A DNA stretch of 64,000 nt from Erpobdella octoculata (taxonomy: Eukaryota > Annelida > Clitellata > Hirudinida > Erpobdellidae). Made by a program: the position numbers and the translations under genes. Shown piece by piece: positions 58,106-64,000 of the stretch; the stretch's first letter is position 1; each line of letters begins with the position of its first letter. The stretch is from positions 13,161,765 to 13,225,764 of the forward strand of contig OZ022243.1 of NCBI GenBank assembly GCA_963978895.1. Direction: 5' to 3'. Under the pieces are notes generated by a model. That model was not told the origin of the DNA, did not search any database, and saw only the letters and a program-made list of their open reading frames with translations.

Positions 58106-58455
58106 CTAGCTGACCCAGCAAACGTTGTTTTGCCTTATAAATTATTTTGGTTTTTTTTTATTGAGACAATTTAAAAAAATTAATATCAATCTCGAAGAGC
58201 AATCGAGTGTACAATGCCGGTGTTTTTGGAGGTTTTACTATCGTTTTCTCTCGTCCCGTTTCCTTCCCTGTTTGCTCTCCCATTCCCGCTTGCTTTCCCG
58301 TTCCTGTTTGTGCTCCCGTTTCCGCTTGCTCTCCCGCTCCCGCGCCCGGGGTTTTCAGAGGTTTTTCTATCGTTTTTCTTTCTCGCTCCCCTTTCCTTCC
58401 CCGCTCGCTTTCCTGCTCCCGGACACTTTCCCGCTCCCGGTCGTTTTACTGTTTT
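58106..58455 (-). mobile_element. Helitron-type end plus two minisatellite blocks
   Basis: Minus strand ends ACGTTTGCTGGGTCAG, CTAG at 58106, with T beyond: same end type as 39012. Two consecutive minisatellite blocks follow (58250-58340 and 58395-58450), each introduced by GTTTTNNGAGGTTTT-like sequence. So this locus is a fusion of two end families. Confidence 0.6.
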
Positions 58456-58528
58456 ATTGCTAAGATGCAATTAGGCAATTAGGTCCTGTTTAAAGGGAAA
58501 TACATAGATTAAAATATTTTTTACAATT

Positions 58529-58530
<2 letters not shown>

Positions 58531-58590
<60 letters not shown>
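58531..58590. repeat. (TA)n microsatellite
   Basis: About 30 TA units directly before the inverted tRNA-like pair. Confidence 0.97.
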
Positions 58591-58592
<2 letters not shown>

Positions 58593-58593
<1 letters not shown>

Positions 58594-58680
58594 ACTCTAC
58601 TAGGAATCGAACCCACGTGTCTACGGCAACACCGCCTCGCCTAAATGCAAGCGCTCTTACCAACTGAGCCACCGACCATC
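58593..58680 (-). tRNA. tRNA-like unit (left arm), probably SINE-type
   Basis: Contains an A box (TGGCTCAGTTGG) and B box (GGTTCGATTCC), with GTAAGAGC typical of a D arm. The acceptor ends do not pair (GGTCGGT against TAGAGTC) and the segment between the boxes is too long for a standard tRNA, so it is a tRNA-derived sequence able to recruit Pol III and not a working tRNA gene. Confidence 0.55.
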
Positions 58681-58887
58681 ACCATAAAATGATGGCTAGA
58701 AGTCTCAGTCTTTCGGAGCTACTTAACATTAGACTACGACTATGATAGGTTCGCAAAAAAATTACCTATCTGGCAGCAGACTAGCTGTCGAGTCGAGCCG
58801 AAGTAAGGAGTATTGAACCTATCATAGTCGTAGTCTAATGTTAAGTAGCTCCGAAAGACTGAGACTTCTAGCCATCATTTTATGGTG

Positions 58888-58974
58888 ATGGTCGGTGGCT
58901 CAGTTGGTAAGAGCACTTGCATTTAGGCGAGGCGGTGTTGCCGTAGACACGTGGGTTCGATTCCTAGTAGAGTC
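58888..58974 (+). tRNA. tRNA-like unit (right arm), probably SINE-type
   Basis: Same A and B boxes as the left arm, one base different (GAGCACTTGC against GAGCGCTTGC). Same reservations about folding. Confidence 0.55.
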
Positions 58975-59061
58975 TTATAAATATTTGCGTTACTTGTGGT
59001 GACAGTTAGTCATCCTATTTGTAGGCTCTTGAAACATTTCAACGCAGTGTTTCACTTCGCA

Positions 59062-59124
<63 letters not shown>

Positions 59125-59297
59125 TTTTAGACAAGTTTCATTGAACTTTTTAGTCCATTCTGCATTAACAAGCTTCTTACAAAAGTTTTGAAGAATAACG
59201 ATTTCTTTTTTATTAGGAATAAGACTAAAAAGAGATTTAAAACTTTTATTAAATTGGGCTAACTGGCAAGTTTCGGACGTATCCATCTTCAGAGCCC
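59062..59297 (-). mobile_element. PLE derivative: 5' end joined to (TA)n
   Basis: From the hammerhead leftwards the frame reads MDTSETCQLAQFNKSFKSLF, ILQNFCKKLVNAEWTKKF and NETCLKE, a third PLE subfamily. It then goes straight into (TA)n (59066-59121). The break is at the same protein position as in the 34.7, 44.1 and 63.2 kb copies. Confidence 0.7.
59256..59297 (-). ncRNA. Hammerhead ribozyme, PLE
   Basis: Minus strand: helix I GGGCT, core CTGAAGA, U, helix II GGA/TCC closed by a TACG loop, GAAA, helix III CT/AG with TGCC loop, triplet GTT, helix I AGCCC. Core complete; helix I perfect over five pairs. Confidence 0.8.
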
Positions 59298-59853
59298 CTA
59301 ATTTAGTTTCATAAATATGAGTTAAAACATATAAGAATATATTGGGTATTGATATGAACTATTGTATGTTGATACGAAACGTTTAATATTGGTATAGAAT
59401 ATTGAATATTATTATGGAATGATTCGAAACGTTTAAATATGAAACATTGGATATTAGTATGACACCATAAATAATGGTATGAAGCATTGGATTTTGATAT
59501 AAAACATTGATTATTGACATGGAGCATTGAAAGTTAATATGAACAAAGGATGAAACAATCTAAATTGAATATTTAAAACCAACCAACCATTAAAACTAGT
59601 CCGAAATAAAATTGACTCAAATTTTTAAAATATCAATATATAGACACGTAAACGTTTCTTATTCGACTGGAAAAAACCAAAGTAATATACAGTCAATGTC
59701 ATTTTCTAGTTGTAATATTTACATTACCAAGCAGGTGGTTAAATATGCATGGATCACACGTGCTTTCACCGACAGTCACGGGCATACAGGTGCGCACCTC
59801 TGAAAAATCTGAACAAACAGCAACTTCCATATGTCCAGGTTCCATGTCGCACT

Positions 59854-59854
<1 letters not shown>
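59281..59854 (-). repeat. Duplicate of 35190-35763
   Basis: Near-identical to the PLE-associated block at 35.2 kb with a few substitutions (for example 59408, 59761). Followed by (TA)n at 59857-59922. Confidence 0.9.
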
Positions 59855-59922
<68 letters not shown>

Positions 59923-59926
<4 letters not shown>

Positions 59927-61186
59927 GCTTCTGCGTCCCGTTATTTTTTTGGAACGATACGATACGATACGATTTCTGAAATTTGCCCCGAATTAAACGA
60001 TACGATACGAGACGCTTCGAACAATAACGATACGATATCGATACGATACGATACGATTTCGGGATCTCGACTGAAGCGGAAATTTTGCCTAGAGATAACA
60101 TAGAATGATGAACTATACGCGACAGACAATATTAATAACTACATTAAAGAAATTCATTAAAAAAAAATATATAAATATTAAAAAATTTCAAAATTTATAA
60201 AAATTTACCAAATTTAATTTTTTTTTACAACTTGAAATAAGTTTCATTTGTTTAGTTTCGGTACATCTATTTGTCTAAATTAAGACTCTAAATAAAACGC
60301 TACCGCCGATAGAAAGTATTTATTTACTTTATTTAGTGACGCGGCATGATAATGATGACAAACACGAGAAAGTGCCTCTATGCAAGAATTAAAAAAGTGA
60401 AAAAACCCAGCGTGTTTATTTATAGGCGATGGCGAATGCGGTTAGCAATAGCAAGAAAGAAGCTGAGAAAGTTTCGAATTCCAGCTGCAGACGATACGGG
60501 CTACGGCACTGTCGTGCACACTACAGGTGGCACACACATACTCACACACAACCAAGAATATCATTGAGATTATAAAGATATATCTTAGATGAGCTACTAT
60601 TACGGATATCGAAACACTAAAATAATCATTCCAATTCTATGTAACAAATTTGAAAAAATAGGTTTATCAAACAGACTAAACCAAAACATAAACATAGAAT
60701 GATCATTACTATTACATTACTCATTATTCTCATTAATAATAATAGTCATCGATGTCAGCGAGTACGATTGCCTTGTAGGGCTTGTAGTATCAGTAGTATG
60801 CAGAGCTCGACTAGCAGCCTAAGAGGAGCGTGGCTTTTTTGCTCTGCCGGTTCCCAGACTAAAAATAGTAAATAATGGGGCTACAGGCTGTCTGGAAAAC
60901 CGAATTTAAAGTGGGGATGATAATAGTTGTTGAATCAATTGCAAATATTCACAGTTGTGACAATCGTTAATTAAATATGTATGACTTTCGTTATTTATTG
61001 GAAAATATTTGTTAAAAATCTCGATATTTTCGAGATTTTAATCGAGAATGAAATTTTAAGTATCGCTAATTATATAGATACGGGATTTCTTCCGCAGGCT
61101 GTATCGGTTCAATGGCGATACGGGATCTCCCGTATCGTTTTGAAATCTCGATTGAATTCGAGATAACGATATCGGGACGCAGATGC

Positions 61187-61190
<4 letters not shown>
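59923..61190. mobile_element. 1.27-kb TIR element inserted in a (TA)n tract
   Basis: The ends TTAAGCTTCTGCGTCCCG and TTAAGCATCTGCGTCCCG (minus) are inverted repeats with one mismatch. Subterminal CGATACGATA words occur on both sides. TTAA or TA may be the target duplication. The matching locus at 35764-35820 is an empty (TA)n. An ORF at 60346-60567 (KKPSVFIYRRWRMRLAIARK) has no recognised relative. 60570-61100 is otherwise featureless. Confidence 0.7.
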
Positions 61191-61227
<37 letters not shown>

Positions 61228-61230
<3 letters not shown>

Positions 61231-62067
61231 CTTTTTATTGAGCACAATGCAAACCAAACTAACTAAAATACAAGAATAAAATAAATAAAGTGCCCAAAAG
61301 GTACATCCAAAGGGAATTACTTCCCGCTAACGGACGACCTATATATAAAAAAAACAAAACCAGAATGCCAATCGAGAAGTAATACAATTTAAAATTATGT
61401 GTCGAGTAGTAATAAGTAAAATTTTAACGATTTTTTGAGTAATGAAATACTTTTCAAAGAGGAAATAGATGTCGGGATGCTAGGAAAGAATCGTGGACCA
61501 GAACATTTTGTGGAGAATGTTTTAAGGGTTGTTTGAGGAAAATCAGATCAAAAGCAATCAAAGGAATGCACATGAGATGATTTTAAGAAAAAATTATCAA
61601 ATGACGGCAACATATGATTATCATATTTGTACATAAAAATACCAACAATTGATTTGAAATCTATTCAGTAGCTTATTTTCAATCAATTTCAATTTACAGG
61701 ATAATGCAGAGGGCAAGTGAAAAAAGGATACGTACCACTCGTTTTTGCAAGACATGAAGAGCTTTTAGATGGGAAGGATAATTCGAAGCCCAAACAATAT
61801 TACAATAAGATAAGTAAGGATAAACAAGAGCATAGTATAACATCAAGGAAATGTTTATATCCACAAATCGACACACGCAAGATAGTATTCCACAGTTTTT
61901 TGCAACCTTGGATGTGACGTAAACAATATGATTTTTTAATGGGAGATGTTCATCAAGTAACACCCCAAGAAATTTGCATGATGAAACACGCATAACAGGT
62001 TTATTGTCAACATAAAGTTGATAATTGGTACAAATTAACTTATTTCTATGGTGGAATAGGATATAAT
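61228..62067 (-). pseudogene. LINE 3' end, duplicate of 35821-36660
   Basis: Near-identical copy of the LINE 3' UTR and ORF2 C-terminus (RVSSCKFLGVLLDEHLPLKN, YLSYCNIVWASNYPSHLKAL). Ends abruptly at 62067 inside coding sequence, at the duplication junction. Confidence 0.9.
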
Positions 62068-63167
62068 ACTTTTATTACGAGCCTGCGCTCACTAATTTTT
62101 ATCAACTGCTGATTGCTGACCCCTGCGTAATTGCTTACATATATACATAGTGTTTTTGCCCGTCCCAAGGACGGATGTTTTAAAATTACGATATACTTTT
62201 GGATACAATATGAAAATTAAAGAGTGCAATAATTAGTTATTAAAGAATTTCAGTATACACGACTTTTCTTGTGAATTGACGGCCATCGTTGAGAAGTGGT
62301 CCTTGCTTCTGAGATTTTTTTAGATCTCATTATATAATATTTTTCGGTTGCAGCGCCACTTCTTTTGATCTCTAGGACTGAGAGTGTATACAGGTACAAT
62401 TGCATAATAACTTTTATTACACGCCTGCGCGCAATAAATTCTTACATGCACATCGATATCGTCTATACGACTAATTACATTTCCGCTTGCTCTCCCGCTA
62501 TGCTCCGCTCCTTTTGTGACTGATTTTCATTTTTTCACAGGAACCTTCCTCCATTGACTATTGAGGTTTTGTGAAAATTTCATTATGATCGAATGAATGG
62601 TGTAGCAATACACAAAGGACTGGCAGTCATTTTACAACATTTTTATTAGGTCACTTTCTTGTCTGTTTGTTGGACATCGTATAACAAACAAGCCATAAAT
62701 TTTTAAAACTTAAAATGTGAGGCGCCATTTATATTCAATAAAGTGTTCTATCCTGTTTAAAAAATAGCAGATGGTTAAATTATTTTCATCATTTTAGTTC
62801 ACAAAAACGTGGTATTTAAAAAATTTTTTTTTAAACATTGTAGCCGATAAATAATATATTACCACCTAGCGAAAAAAATAAAAAAGTTATAAGATTTTAA
62901 ATTCAACGGCTAAGGTTCGCACCTAGCGAAAAAAAGTAAAAACACTCAAATGCTTAAAAAATTCACCCATCAAAAACGAAAAAGTAGAAAATAATTTTAA
63001 ACGTTGCGGGTGCATATAGGCTACAACATCAAAACTTTAGTAAATCAAATATAAAAGATAATGCGCCCGCAACGTTTTTCGTTGTATATGAATTATAGGA
63101 ATATTATTTTATAATTTTTAGGCCACAAGAAAAACTTTGTTTTTTTAAAAATGGATTTTTTATGATG

Positions 63168-63264
<97 letters not shown>

Positions 63265-64000
63265 TATTTCGAACGTAGTTTGGCATAATATTTTCTTTTA
63301 AGCACACTCCGTTAAAAACTATGGCCCATTTGGCGTTTATCAATTTTTTTATGGTGCCCTCCATTTTGCGGTAATTGAAAGACGTGAGACTTGTTTCAGA
63401 TGTTTTATTTGGCTTACTTCAGTTTCGGAAATCCTTTTCCATCTTCAGAGCCCAAAGTAATAAACTAAAAGTCGGCGTAAAATAAGAAACGGAAGCAAGA
63501 CGAATCAAAACAAGTTAAATTAAATTAAATTAGAGTTAGAAACAAATTAAATTAAATTCCATTAGAGTGCAAAAGTAAAACGAAAACGAGATTACTTCAA
63601 ATTAAGTAAACGAGTGAGCGCTAAAGCACGAACACGACAACTGAAAGGTGAGATAGCTAGACGAGGTGAATAGCTGTAGTTGTAGGTGTGTGTACGAATA
63701 TGGGAAGGGGAGATCCATCTTCAGAGCCCCTAATTTAATTTCATAAATATGAGTTAAAACATATAAGAATATATTGGGTATTGATATGAACTATTGTATG
63801 TTGATACGAAACGTTTAATATTGGTATAGAATATTGAATATTGATATGGAATGATTCGAAACGTTGAAATATGAAACATTGGATATTAGTATGACACCAT
63901 AAATAATGGTATGAAGCATTGGATTTTGATATAAAACATTGATTATTGACATGGAGCATTGAAAGTTAATATGAACAAAGGATGAAACAATCTAAATTGA
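62068..64000. repeat. Duplicate of 33541-35473, continues out of window
   Basis: Joined directly behind the 36660-equivalent base. It carries the second Helitron-like unit (about 62150-62670), the PLE/(TA)n derivative (63174-63452) and the start of the PLE-associated block (63717 on). Differences from the first copy are very few by eye. Confidence 0.92.
63411..63452 (-). ncRNA. Hammerhead ribozyme, duplicate of 34888-34929
   Basis: Identical motif by my reading: core CTGAAGA and GAAA, helix II GGAAA/TTTCC, triplet GTA. Confidence 0.75.

Larger units (their letters stand above)
58591..58976. repeat. Inverted pair of tRNA-containing units (162-bp arms)
   Basis: Arms 58591-58752 and 58815-58976 are reverse complements with a single noted mismatch, around a 62-bp spacer. 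Each arm ends outward in a tRNA-like sequence, so the two point away from each other. Such near-perfect symmetry implies recent duplication or conversion. Confidence 0.9.

Noticed and set aside
58593..58974. Two functional tRNA genes
   Set aside because: Boxes A and B are good, but the acceptor ends do not pair and the box spacing is too long.

Overview
This window is eukaryotic, almost certainly from an invertebrate animal. It is A+T-rich, has long (TA)n tracts, and carries a metazoan set of transposable elements: CR1/Jockey-like and RTE-like LINEs, Penelope-like elements (PLEs), a Mag/Gypsy-like LTR element, hAT, piggyBac, MULE-like elements and Helitrons. It also carries two exons of the conserved animal gene DOP1 (Dopey). 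I see nothing prokaryotic. A hydrozoan-like cnidarian is one possibility, but the species cannot be fixed from sequence alone.

Host gene. DOP1 runs on the + strand. Coding exon 1 is at 32203-32349 and exon 2 at 56476-56828, in consistent phase with GT/AG borders. The 24.1-kb intron between them is built almost wholly of mobile elements. No third exon is found before the window ends, so intron 2 exceeds 7 kb.

Layout. 1-3.3 kb: LINE with an open ORF2. 3.6-4.5 kb: hAT MITEs. 4.56-10.13 kb: one decayed LTR element split by a 3.6-kb Helitron (5041-8616) that itself holds tandem repeats, a dead hAT and a small MITE. 10.2-13.4 kb: dead piggyBac and hAT elements cut by repeats with Helitron-like ends and GC-rich minisatellites. 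14-14.9 kb: broken Cys/His-rich gene. 15-18 kb: mostly featureless. 18.3-21.6 kb: second LINE and a PLE scrap. 21.7-32.0 kb: a chain of DNA transposons with inverted repeats, including a spliced MULE-family gene holding a nested hAT pair in one intron and a 2-kb palindromic element coding for Ulp1/PHD sequence in the next. 32.4-39.8 kb: Helitron ends, PLE fragments and a LINE lacking its RT core. 40.1-42.8 kb: LTR element with gag, protease and RT, cut by a head-to-tail PLE array (42.8-48.7 kb). 48.9-52.0 kb: RTE-like LINE with an open ORF. 52-56.4 kb: fragments. 57.4-64 kb: Helitron ends, an inverted pair of tRNA-like units, a PLE fragment, and a near-identical duplication of 33.5-36.7 kb.

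Most notable signals: hammerhead ribozyme motifs at the 5' end of every PLE copy, with an AUG built into the core; PLE derivatives whose RT core is replaced by (TA)n; transposon nesting that can be read base by base from target-site duplications; a palindromic MULE-like element carrying Ulp1/PHD sequence; and a scattered family joining Helitron 3' ends to an 18-bp minisatellite. All annotations were read by eye; no search or alignment was run.
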